A program made the translations under genes and the position numbers. 64,000 bases of DNA, taken from the NCBI GenBank assembly GCA_963920665.1, contig OY987271.1:15193350-15257349 (forward strand). Direction: 5' to 3'. This document shows, one piece after another, positions 38,023 to 49,986 of the stretch. Source of the stretch: Straminergon stramineum (lineage: Eukaryota > Streptophyta > Bryopsida > Hypnales > Calliergonaceae). Numbering within the stretch: the first letter of the stretch is position 1; each line of letters starts with the position of its first letter. The notes beneath the pieces are model-generated. The model searched no databases, was not told where the DNA came from, and saw only the letters and a list, made by a program, of their open reading frames with translations.

Positions 38023-38277
38023 TTACGAAGTTTTATCTTTAAGCTCACGGTGTTTGCAAACGCCAGGTGGGAACGGCCCTTTAGTTGGTGCTGGTCTTGG
38101 AATCAGAAGGTTTCTGAACTCCTCTTCTTCTTCAGTCAAATCTTCCGGGTCATAACTGTCTTGCAGTTTCCATTGGCCACCAGAAGTCTCACCAACTTCA
38201 ACCCTCATAAGTGAATGAGGGCATACTGAGTTCTTCTTCTTCTGCCTGAGTCCAAATGCATGAGGTGGTACGTGCAC
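38023..38277 (-). CDS. Candidate terminal exon of an unidentified gene
   Basis: Minus strand, preceded by a good acceptor ('tagtccatttcag' then GTGCACGTACC). It encodes about 84 residues with a coding-like acidic/proline stretch ('SYDPEDLTEEEEEFRNLL', then 'PRPAPTKGPFPPGV') and an in-frame stop. No family was recognised and no partner exon was found upstream on the minus strand. It could be a pseudogene fragment. Confidence 0.3.
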   Translation of the reverse strand: MHVPPHAFGLRQKKKNSVCPHSLMRVEVGETSGGQWKLQDSYDPEDLTEEEEEFRNLLIPRPAPTKGPFPPGVCKHRELKDKTS

Positions 38278-38434
38278 CTGAAATGGACTACTGATAGGTA
38301 TGGTGAAGGTGAAGGTGAAGGTTGAGTCTTGATACGAGAAATAACATTTTTGGTGACGGGAGTTTCAGGTGTAATTTCTAAGACAATGCTATTTTAAAAT
38401 TTTCATTGTACATAACTTTCATGGGCAGTTCTTG

Positions 38435-39014
38435 TTTACCCCCTGGAGGACCAAATGACCGTTGAACGTACGCAAGAGATCTGGGGTAGGTGTGTATGAA
38501 GTCATTATCTTATGGATGTTCTTCAAATTTTGACAAAAGGTGTGAACATGTCCCCTCTAAGTGGGAATATTATTATTTTTTGATCAAGTGTCTGGATCAA
38601 AAGTTGTGTTGCCTTGAAGTTTTTAGGCAATTTAGGTAGCTTCGGACAACATGTGCAAAATATCTCTTCTACTTTTGAAATTTGGTAGGTATGTAACTTA
38701 TAGAATACAAGATGCAAACAACCAAAAAAATAACCATGTGTAGTGTAAAAATCTCACTCTAGGTTGCTAGCCCTATCAAGCAAGGTAAAAGAAAACTTCT
38801 TCTTCTACTAACTTCAAACATTATAATCTTTCAATCCATGAAGTCAAAGTTTCTGAAATTTTTTCCACACATTCCCACAATAGTCTAGTACAAATTTGTA
38901 TGGTTGAATTTTGAAAAAAAATTATTATTATTTCATTTTTATTCTCACTACCCTAAAAACTGACATTTTTTCACAATTTGTGCCTCAAATGTGCCTTGGT
39001 CCTTCATGGGTCAA
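38435..39014. mobile_element. Family E element, uninterrupted copy
   Basis: Starts TTTACCCCCTGGAGGACC and ends TTGGTCCTTCATGGGTCAA, about 580 bp. It is collinear with both halves of 31826-33033 and lacks the nested D insertion. Confidence 0.75.
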
Positions 39015-42000
39015 TGGTGCTCAATGAACAGCTTAAAATGAAGGGTACCATGATGTAAACTAGTCCCACAGAAACTAGCATGCCTCTCCTAATCCAATGA
39101 ATGACTGTCAGATTTGTATGTAAATGAGCTCAATTGAGGTTATGTACTGCACTAGGATTATTCATTTTAATTCAGAATTGAGGGTGCACCTTACCTCATG
39201 AAAACCAAACCCCTAGTTTGCACTAAAACACAACAAGGGAAGAGACAGCATACTTTTCATGGCCCAGAAATAAATAAGTTGTTTTGGTAATGTATCCCTT
39301 ACAGTCCAAACCAGTCATGGTGGCACAGAATGAAAGTGGAAATGCATGGCAAGTGGAAAATTGGTGGAAGAAATGCAGAGATATTGGCCTCACACTTCTT
39401 TTGTGTTTCATTGAGTGATTTCGATCTAAATTGACATAGCTGTTCTCTGTTGCTAACTTGTGAACCTTTTGAGCAACTGCAACAGGCTCATAAAACCCAC
39501 ACTAAAATGAAGTCTTTCAAGTCGTTCCCGGAAGTGGCTTTCTGGAATGAGAAGAAGAAAAAGGAAAAGAAAAGGAGACAGGCGTGACTTTCACTGTGAC
39601 TCTAACAAGGGCGTCACCACGTTGTTGACAGAAATGGCAAGAATCATCCCTTTCACTAAGGTAACACCTCAAATAGTCTGAATAAGGGTTTGAGCATGGT
39701 TCCTTTTATTGAACTCTAAAAGCTTTTGTTGGGTCTTGTTAAGAGTCAAAAAGAGGACTTTAGGTTTTCTTAGAGTGAAATTCTTATTTGAAAGTATTAA
39801 AGTAAATTGCAAAGGTCATCCCCAACCATAACAATGGTGTTAGAGGAAGGTTTAACTATGAAGAGTAAAAAAGAAACACAACACCAAACTCCATCAAACC
39901 CTAGTTTTGGTGCTCCAAGAAATTTTGTCCTATGTTTTTCTCAAACTCCAGCTCCTAGTCCTGCATTGCACACACTTTATACTTAACTTCTATTATGAAT
40001 AAACTATGAATATTTCAAGTGTTGAAAACAAGTATTTTCAATATTGGTGCTAAGCTCTCATGAGTAGAGGTTGTACATTTTCAACAAGAATATGCAGAAG
40101 TTGGTTTTAGAAAAGAGCCATAATTAGTTGCAATTACTTGATAATGATTCCAACCCATGCACTTGTAGTTATTTGCTTCTAGCTACAAGTGTGATAAGTG
40201 CAAAAGAAAATTCATTTATATATTTTGCAATGAGGAACATCCCAATTTCATAATAATATTTTGACTAAGCTATTCTATAAGACATAAATAATCATAGCAA
40301 GTTTTTTCTTTTTCTATTTTGTTGAGTTTCAAGCTATCATGATAGATCCTAAATGATCATAGATAATCTATTATGCAACATTAGTTCAAAGCATCACAAA
40401 TACAAAGCATGACTTAAATAATGTGGTAGCCACTATTGTAGTTCTAATAGAACAATGATAATCTTGTATTTCTATAAAACTATATTCGTTGCCAAATATA
40501 GAGTATATTATGAACCACATAAATTACATGAGGCCATAGAGGTTCAAAGATGAAAATGAATATTTCTTTTGAATTCCCACATGCACATCATGAAATGAAT
40601 ATATTTGATTATTCAATGGAATGATTCATAGCAATGTAGTGTTAATTACACTTCTACAAAACTTCTACAATTGCACCTAATTGTTAAATCCTTACTCCTT
40701 ATATCTAATTGTTTTGCTTACACAACATGAGTCAAATTTGGGAGAGGAAAGTTACAATGAAACTTCAAACTTTAGCAAAGTGTTGCATTCTTTAACTAAT
40801 ACTAGTGTGCCTTATGTTGTTGCCACAATCAAAATGAAGGTAAAAGTATTTAAATTTTATTTTATTTTATTTAAAACTTTGAAATTCAATAACTTTCACA
40901 CTGTAGGTCGGAATGCCACAAAACAAAGCCCCTGCACCCCTCCTCGCTGAGGGCTTTCGGACAGTACCAAGCACGCGGCTGGGGGACTCACGGTCCTGGA
41001 GGTCTCAATGTAACAAACAAAACAAATCAAACAGCCTAACTTAAGGTATGGAAGTCACAATGTGCATGGATAGGAAATTGCAGTTTCTTTGAAGTCACCA
41101 CTCGTCCTATTCACAAATGAACACCTACATTTTCCTGAAATATTTTTGAAATATAAAATTTTAAAATGACATTTGATGATTGGGCAAAGGAATGTTGCTA
41201 CTATACACTTCCATCCTTCAACCACCCACTATTTGGGCAATGATTCATGGAGCCGCCCAAGGATCCCATTCACGAGTTATAAACTTATAATGTTTGAGCA
41301 AAATTGGGCAAATTTGGACAGACAGCCGCGGATAAGAACTCTAGAGGACAACGAAACCCTAGAACAATGCCCCCCAAATTCTTCCGAGTCATCTCATCCG
41401 TTGCACAGAAATGGAGGTTCAGATCTAGTGGGTCCCTGCAAAAAGCACTGGCCTGGGACTTCGGGACTGAGGTTCAGAGCTATCCTCGGCACAATATAAC
41501 TCAATGGATCTCAATTCGCACAGTGGAATATCTTTAGTGTACTACACAATGACTTAAGTAGATATTGTCAATTTTGGTAGGACCTGTTCAACAGTTCAAG
41601 AATATTGTGCAAAGCAATTGAGTCCAGTGATCCTCTTATGAATAGCCTTTGAAATTTGGAGTTGGGCTCTGTATTTGAACGGTTACATGCACATGCAGCC
41701 CTCTGAGCTTCTGAGGCTGTGACAAGTGGAAATTGGAAGTACAACTATCCATGGAATGGGGTGGAGTATAATGTACCTCAATGTGGAGTTCCTTTTGAAA
41801 TCAATCCTTTGGTTCCTTCATCGCTTATAGAAAACACAACGCATTAGATCCTTTGTAGTGTACTGAATAGTTACTTATGAAGTGTGCAAGAGGTTGCAGG
41901 TAAGAGAACACCTATCCACTGGAAATGGAAGTCAGACTACTGGTAAAGAACTGCCTTGCAATCGCAGAATGTGGTCAGTTACTTTAAAATTTTTGCGATT

Positions 42001-43170
42001 GACAGAAAGCAGACTGCAAATTGGTAGCTGTCTCAGAAATCAGTGCGAGGGTTTTCATTCAAGTCAGGTAAACATACAAGGTGATACTCTAACTAGCCAG
42101 ACATTAAACCATAATAATTTGAGAAGAACACTCGATTGAAGGTTTATGTGGTTTTATTACATACTTACTAGAATGCACTGATTACACGGGCATACAAGTG
42201 GATTCATCGTAATGCTCGCCAGCAAGTTCCAACAATGGAAATGTACTTGCAATCACATTAGAGCAGAAGTGTAGAATACATGGAAAGAACATACTGCTAC
42301 TAGCGCATCCTGATGCAACTACCGGTACTGAAATTCATGATCAACTCAATTTCAAGTGGAATTCCTATAAACAGTAAACTCTAATTCCTGGTGCACTGCA
42401 GAATCCTGAAGTCCCTGAATAGTATACAAAGACATTGTAAAGGAGAGTGACATATGGAGGTAAATTTCGTCTGATGAAAAATGACAACTGTCCATTTCAC
42501 AGAGTTTGCGTATAATGCGTGTTGCATGTATGTGCACGTCTAAAATTACTGGTTCACCGCCGCTTACGGTCTTTTATTTGACACAAATGAAACGGAATTT
42601 CATTGCAAGGGTAAAAATACATACCAACCAGTTGCACGCAGCTTGGCGGGAGAAAGACACCGCCGCTTATGGTCAGCTAGCACTCACAGCAGTTGCAGAG
42701 AGCGTTTAGTAGCTGAACTGCAAGAAATCAGTCTCTCCCTGAATGAATGATTCCACTGCATGTCAGTGGAAAATTGAACAATTGAAGAGTAGCACACATC
42801 CAAATGTGAGGCAGGAAGATGTACAACCTTTGAATCCACAAGCTCTTCATTACGCTACTGAACTTGTAATAATCTCCAGTCTGTCAACATACTGAAATAA
42901 ACGCAGGCACTTTAATCTCCAACTTTGTCCTTTAAGCTCAGCATCCTCTTGGAAGAAGATCTAAATGTAGAAAGGAGTATGATTGCTGATAAGTTACTCG
43001 CTATTGGAATCCCCCTTCCTAGAAACCTAGCCTCGGTAAACCCTCCCAATTAAAAAGCAATTGAAGAAGTTTCTAATAAACTTCCTGCCAATTGTATCGC
43101 GATCATTTTTTAGAGCACCTCCATTAAGTGGGTTTTCCACTAATAAATACATGATGAGCAGCACCCCTAC

Positions 43171-43335
43171 CTTGATGGATTGTTGATACTCTGTCCATCT
43201 TAGCAGAGAGATTCCTTCGATGCACACTAGAATGTGACCAGATTTTTGATGTCCATCAAGACGTACATGCAGATGTGTGCGACGTTGATCTGCCTCGACT
43301 GTCCTAAACACCCTCCGAAAACATCCGGGACAACG
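43171..43335 (-). CDS. Candidate internal exon, minus strand, unidentified
   Basis: An open minus-strand stretch includes 'FRTVEADQRRTHLHVRLDGH' and 'ILVCIEGISLLRWTEYQQSI' and ends at a good donor (CATCAAG then GTAGGG at 43170). Upstream it is open to a stop at 43336-43338. The composition is coding-like; no domain was recognised. It may belong to a minus-strand gene whose promoter is near 44.6 kb. Confidence 0.3.
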
Positions 43336-44379
43336 TCATGAAAGACACCTAGATGCTCAAAATAAATGTCGGCAATTAGAAAATTACTCTCTTCTTCCTC
43401 ATGCAATAGTCAAGTGTCTTGATCTTTGCTTTCACAAATTTGTAATTGAGCACCTGCTATTAAAACCATCGATGGTCCAAAGTCAAGGAAATAGTTTGTT
43501 CCTAAAACAAATTCATGTTTAGCAGAACGTACTAAAGTAATTTGTGCAGTTAGTAGACGAACAAAGAGCACATTGTGATGATGAATTATTTTCTAGTTTA
43601 AATTTCACAAATAGCAGATGATCTTACTGGACTAAAGCAGTTGATATGAGCATGGGAAAAGTTCTTATTACTATTCTCAACTACAGAAATTGATCAAGTA
43701 CATTCAGCTATCTCAAATCTAATTGAAAATATGACATTGCCTCTAATCCTGCTGTGCACACGAATGATCCAATATTTCATAGTTGGAGTCGAATTCTGGC
43801 ACAAAACCAAATAAACACCTAACAAAAGCATGGGATCAATCTGGATCTTTCACAGGGATTAATTCTGCTCAAAAACTATCACAGCAGGTTTAAATCCATT
43901 AATTATGGTAAGTATGCCAATCAGCCAACCCCCCACCCGACACCCCACCCCCACCTCTAAAGGACTGTGCACATTTCACATATTCAACAACGTCTAAAAT
44001 ATTCTTCTTCACATTAGATATGCACTAAGAATGTTTGCCCAACACAGCAGCACACCAACCACACAACTTATGGTCAAGGAAGTGCGCAAAAAATTACACG
44101 AGGCTCTCTACCAGAACTTTTGACATATCCCAAAACTTTCAAAGTTGTTTCCATGTAAATGGAACAATCACAATGAAGTATCTCCCATAGAAATTTGGGT
44201 GTTAATGCTGTAGTGGACAAGGGTTCGAAAGTTGGCGCGTACAGCTAAAGGCTTATCTACATACTTACGTTATGAAAGTTCATAGAGCTGGTTTGGAAAC
44301 CCTAATTAATATCAAAGCTCAACAACATACTACATTACTAAGTTGGGCAGGCAGGTAGATCACCGAGTCCACCAGTCCT

Positions 44380-44574
44380 TCAGAAAGACTTTTCCCACAT
44401 TGCAAATTCGAAAAACATCACGACGAAAATGAGTACCACAAGCTTCCAAGACATATCCCAGCGGATCTCCAAAATGTGTCAATGAAGTTCCGAAAATTGC
44501 TCAAAATATTGATAGCCACTGACGGCAACAATTGGAAAACACAAATCTCGGAGCGAGGCCAAGAATTAGGGTTT
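44380..44574 (-). promoter_or_regulatory. Candidate minus-strand promoter / 5' leader with telo-box
   Basis: On the minus strand AAACCCTAA (44566-44574), a telo-box common near plant transcription starts, is followed by an ATG at 44454 opening a 24-codon frame 'MSWKLVVLIFVVMFFEFAMW', which is strongly hydrophobic, with stop at 44380. It could be the first exon of a membrane or secreted protein or an upstream ORF. No clear donor was fixed. Confidence 0.25.
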
Positions 44575-47500
44575 TAGGTGCATCAACTGTCATCTGTTGG
44601 GACTTTCATCCGCTTCTTGTCTATGACTTCACCTAATTAACATCCTTCTCGGCGCGCTAAAATGAGCAACATAATTCAGGTTTCTCTTTTCATTTCTGAC
44701 AAATTTCCGATACTTTGATATCCATTCACTCGTATATTCTACTGTCTTTGGAATTATTTGTGGGACCTAGAATGAATAGACACTTCATTTTGGCCAACTA
44801 TATAAAATATGGTTGGAGCTTTTGTAGTACTCCGTACTACGTAACAATTAGTAGTGGTGTGATTCACCACATGGGCACCTTTGGTTATTATGGATATTCA
44901 TAGCATGATCTCATCATCCTATGGTACAAATTGTATAGTTTCAATCAAATGAATGCCGTATTAGGCATCATGCAAGGAAATATATTGTAGAGGCTATGAG
45001 AGTGCAAAGAATCCAATTCAATACAAGTGCTTGGTCATGCAGGGCAATCTAGGTGCTTTGCATATGGAGCAAGCATTGCATAAGAAGAGAGTCACAATGA
45101 GTCAATGTATTGCCAATGATATTGCCCCTCCATTGATGGTGCTCTTAGTACATTGTGTGACATGCACTATGGCTTCTATTAAATGCATGTCATAGCATGT
45201 CGTAGAGTGAGAACTCTTGCTATAAGTTGCAACACACTATACATTGTAGACTAAAATAGTGAACCTCTTTAGTAACTTCATATTGCACATCTTCATATAT
45301 TACATTGCAATACACTTTAGATACTCATAGGTGTGGACAACGATTATTATATGTTTTGAATTGTCCTCGAAGATAAATTCTTGTTAGATGCCAAGTTTAT
45401 TAGTTTTTCTTCTATATTCTTGTCTACAGTATCCAAAAATAATTTTGAAAAAGAAATTCTGAAAAAAATTTCATCTATTTTTAATGTAAGTATTGTCCAT
45501 CATATCGCTTCAAAAAGGAGGTATTATAAGTAGCCTTCACTAGTCACTAATTATTTTAGTAGGAGAAACGGTTGTTGGCTAAACTGCAAAGATATGTCCA
45601 ACTTGACCCACTAGTGATGAAGTTGGACACATGGGGTCTTCTTGTGGAACATGCGACTATTTCTACTAGTATATCCACAATAGACTCTTCATTCACAATG
45701 ATCTTTCAATTGGATTTATGATATCATTTATATTATTACAAAATATCCTTCAAGTGAAACAAACAAAAACATTACAAATTTGGTATCTATATTTCATTGG
45801 CAATTTCAAATAATTGATCACAACATTTCAATAGGCATAATCTTATTATTTCCTAAAAATTCTTAAAATCAAGTTGTTGTTTTTGAGGTTTTGATCAACT
45901 ATGCAATTAGACTTTTGACCTTTATTCAAGTACAAATTATGTTTGGGATGCACATTTTAGTTGCAATTTTGGAAATGTAATTTGTGTGCATGTTTGTATT
46001 GGGATGCATTTACTATGAATTATTGAGTGTTTTGGCCCCAAAATATTCAATTTTAGTAAGTCTTGAAGGATTCGTGAAGGATTGTCATTTGGAACTATTT
46101 TTTACACTTGGCAATATTTTTGGCACTTGAAGCCATAGCTCTTTGATTGCTCTCACAAAATAATAATTGTATTTTAATGCTTTTTTTCACCGTCCCTAGT
46201 ACTTTGTATTTTAATGCAACAATTAAACCACCATTTGAAGTGTAGAACAATCCTTTTTAGAAATATTGGTGAACTTATGAATATTTCTTGGTCTTTTGCT
46301 CATCACAATGGGATCATAGTAATGCAAGGTGCACAAGTCTTCTTCAAAGTGGATTTAAGTTCTAATTTTTGGTAAGCTAATTTTCAACCCAAGCATGTAT
46401 ATCATACTAAAATATTTAAACCAAATTCTACACATTCTAAAACTTTCTTTAGTTTTGAAGTTGAGATACACCCATAGGCTTGTATTGAAAAAGAAACTAT
46501 AAAAATTTAGACTATGATCACATAGATCACACAAATGGTAAAGAATTTTAAATTAATTTTTTTGGTATGTATCCTATAAGGAGGTAAAATGAAGATACTA
46601 TTGATACAATTGTCATTTCTAAAAGATGAGTTACAAAACCTAATGGTTTTTGATACAAAATATGTATTTTAGATTTTCAAAACTGTGAATCAACTTTAAG
46701 AGTTTTACTTTGTATCAATCGAGTACTTAGAATAATGATAGTCACAATGAAGGCATTTGGAAAAGAGTCAAAAGGAGTTAAGAATGGGGGTTATGGAAAG
46801 TATGGGATGGTAGCCATAAGTAGGAGTGCTATCTCGTACTTGTAACAATCAAGGAATAAAACAATGTATTTTTGCACCAAAATGTTTGGTATAGATCAAT
46901 GGGCAAGCCAACAAGGTCTAGCAATCAAACCTATGGTTACTAAGTTGTGCCTTTCACTCTTTTTCATTTTTTCATTAACTTCAAAGGATGACTTTCATTT
47001 CCTCTCACAAAAGCCAAAATTAGAGCAATATGAATACACATGGCAAAATGGCCCAATAAATGCAATAACTATTGAATAATTGATATAGAATTAAAACTTG
47101 AGAATATTATTATTATAAAATTTTTAACAAAATTTGCATGGATAGACCTGAGTAAATTTGATTTTGTAGTTTGAATGATTGAAACACCCTATTTGAATTA
47201 AGCTCAAGAGTGTAAATTATAGACAACTATGACAAATCACTTTTAAGAAAAGAAAATCATTCAAATGACACCACAAACCTTGCAAATGTACAATTGTCAT
47301 TTTGACTAATAAAGGCAGAATTCCATTCACTAAGAATCAACCAAACATTGCATAAAAGACCAAAAGGAAAGTTAAAATTAAAAGTACAAAGTTGCAAGAG
47401 GAGAATCAAAATTGTAGGCCTACAATTTTTTTTGAAAGAGACTCGTGAAAATCAAGGGATGCTAACTTTTGATTGTAGAAATATTATTTTTAATGTTGAA

Positions 47501-47971
47501 CTTGCAAAACTATTGGATTACTTTTAGTTTGTGAACAAGGCCACGCTACTCCTAAAATCAAATTTCTCTCTATTCTCATAGAAGGACTAGGTAATTGCAA
47601 AGCAAGCCAAATTATTAAAAATAATCATTGGTTAGGACCTACCGAGCCGTGGGGTGGCGAGGTTGGTATTGACCAATGACTATTTTTAATCACTTGGTCT
47701 ACAAAGTCATTGTAATTACTAGACATAATCTCAATGCAAGAAAGTTGAGTTGTTTGACTTCTTTGATTGCTTAAGGAGTCAAAACATGCCACAGTGAAAA
47801 AGTCTCTTGTGAATAGATTATGTTAGGTGGATCCACACTCATTAAGTCAATACCGGTTGGTAGTAGTAGGAATTTCTCTTAGATTTCTCTCACTGCTAGA
47901 CAAATAAAATTTCTATTTTATACCCATTGTGTTGATAATTTGCATAAGGCAAGCAATGAGCATTATCAGTC

Positions 47972-48544
47972 TTAACCCCTAAAGGACCATTGTCCCCTCG
48001 GTGGACAAAATGGATTTTGGGCAGGTTCCTATGACCTCAATTTTTAGTGAAACTTTTTGAAACTTTCTCATAAGATAGTAAAAGTCATTAGCTTCGTGGG
48101 AATATAATTTTTATTTCAATTGGTGCCAAGGAGCAAAAGTTATGCCATCTTTAACATAAATTTCACGTCACCCGGTAGAAAAATAAATTCACAAAATTTG
48201 AAACTAAATTTTGAAATTTTTTCTCTTATAGATTATATTTTTGTTTACATGTGAAGCTTTGATTCATTCCATTTGGATTGGTGATGTAAAAGTTATGAAC
48301 AATCTTGTTTTTTGGGCAATATGAGCATCTTCTTGAAAAAATAAATTTGAATGCTAATATCTTTCAATTTGTATGGTCAAATTTCATGAAATTTTTACCA
48401 CTTGATTTCAGACAAGTAAAGTACAAGATCCTATGGTTTGATTCTAAAAAGTATATTTTTTTAGGTTTCTAGGATGAATGCAAAAGAAATGACATTTTTG
48501 AGTGTTTTTTCACAGAAAAATGGCCTTGATCCTTTGGAGGTTAA
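47972..48544. mobile_element. TTAA-flanked element (family C, reference copy)
   Basis: Starts TTAACCCCTAAAGGACCATTG and ends GGCCTTGATCCTTTGGAGGTTAA, 573 bp, TTAA at both edges. The interior matches the interrupted copy at 7209-8980 and the fragment at 30865-31060. No transposase frame is present. Confidence 0.85.
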
Positions 48545-48689
48545 TCTGACTCTTCTTGACCAATCAAAACAGGCCACAACAGCAAAAGTCTCTTGCATTG
48601 ACATTATGTAGAAGCATCATGAAAGCCAATGAAGGCAATTCTTGAAAACTTGAAAAATTCTTTTCCAATTCCGCACAACATGGAAGTTC

Positions 48690-48957
48690 TGTTAGGAAAA
48701 TTCTGAGCTTTAAACAAGGCTGCCAGTATTAGATTTTCGGCACCCCCGTAGTGCAAGTACAGAAATAATAAAAATATGAAAAAATATAAAAATATAAAGA
48801 AATAGTCAATTTGACATGGCGCTAATGTGGCACTAGTAGTGCCATGTCAAACTCCAAATTAAAAAAAATATAAAACTATTTTTTATTTTTTTCATAATTG
48901 CACCACGGGGGTGCAACATACGCAGCCTTATTTAGAGGTCAAAATTTTCCTAATGTT
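48690..48957. repeat. Foldback element of 268 bp
   Basis: Nearly the whole segment is one inverted repeat. 'ttaggaaaattctgagc' (48692) pairs with 'aaaattttcctaa' (to about 48953); 'gcacccccgtagtgca' (48740) pairs with 'gcaccacgggggtgc' (to 48914); the inner parts 'tttgacatggcgc' and 'tgccatgtcaaa' close on a short centre near 48830. It is AT-rich between these blocks and has no coding capacity. Confidence 0.85.
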
Positions 48958-49986
48958 AGTATAGGAGATGGCTCAAAAACAATTTGAGCATTAAAAACCA
49001 CCTTTATAGAAGTGCCAGAAATAGTACAAAGGGTAGTTCAAATGGAAAAAACTCTTTGTGGAGATAAACTGTGGTCCTATGTGCATGATTTTAGAGATGT
49101 CATCAGGTGAAAGGAGTGACTAGAATATGTGCTCTTCACTCATAAATGAGTTGTTAAGATACTTTGAGCTGAATGTGAAATGTAGTTAATGGAGTGCAAT
49201 AAAATCTTATTAATAGTGGGGAGTGAATTATGAAGTAATGACTCATCAACCTTTCTAGTGGGGAATGTAGAAATGCCCATGGTGTCATTTTTGACATCAG
49301 GTGGACACATTAAGGACTCACAAGAACAACTTGAGCATCATATTGATCACTTTTTGGACTCACTTGTTCTATTGAAAGTCATATTTTCATTGATTACTGG
49401 TGAAGCCTATGTGCATAAGTAGCGACCTACACCCCTTCTACTTTGAATAATTGTTTCTAATTCATGCACAATTAGAAATTTTTGATAAAAATTGCCATTG
49501 ATGTGTTCTTCATTTTTCTTCCTACCAAAAAAATGAGATAAATATTTCCAATTACTGATTTCTTCATAGAGGGTTATTTACACTTAGGTGGACACCTTTT
49601 GAGCCTTCTACCTTAATTTACAAAACTTTGAAAACCATCTAAATCATTGATTCTGATCAATGTGCTCCCCTCATCATGAGCTAACAAAGAAGCACGGGGA
49701 TCTATTTCGTTCAAAATCTATGAAAACAATTCATAGATCAATTGTCCAAGATCTATGTATTCCCAAGACCTCGCCGCCGGTGCTAAACTTTCACTTTCAC
49801 TCTAACTTTCACTCTCACTTTCAATCTGTTTGTGCAAAGAACAATTTCATTGTTTGCTTCCGCGATGTATCAATCACAACTACCGTAACTCTGAATCTGA
49901 TTTCTCCAATGAGCTATGAATCTTGCATGCGGGGATTTTGAATTTTGGTAGCATTCTCAATTGGGGGAGCAAATTGATCAATCTCA
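48958..49986. other. Intergenic / 5' region of the MOSC pseudogene
   Basis: AT-rich, without a recognised gene. A frame at 49660-49941 has no identifiable motif. Confidence 0.4.

Larger units (their letters stand above)
39015..47971. other. Long intergenic stretch with weak gene-like signals at 41-44.6 kb
   Basis: 39.0-41.1 and 44.7-47.97 kb are AT-rich with no recognised gene. 41.2-44.6 kb is less repetitive and less AT-rich and carries several short coding-like frames: plus strand 41304-41537 and 42506-42709, and minus strand 43171-43335. These may be exons of one or more genes that I cannot assemble. Confidence 0.35.
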
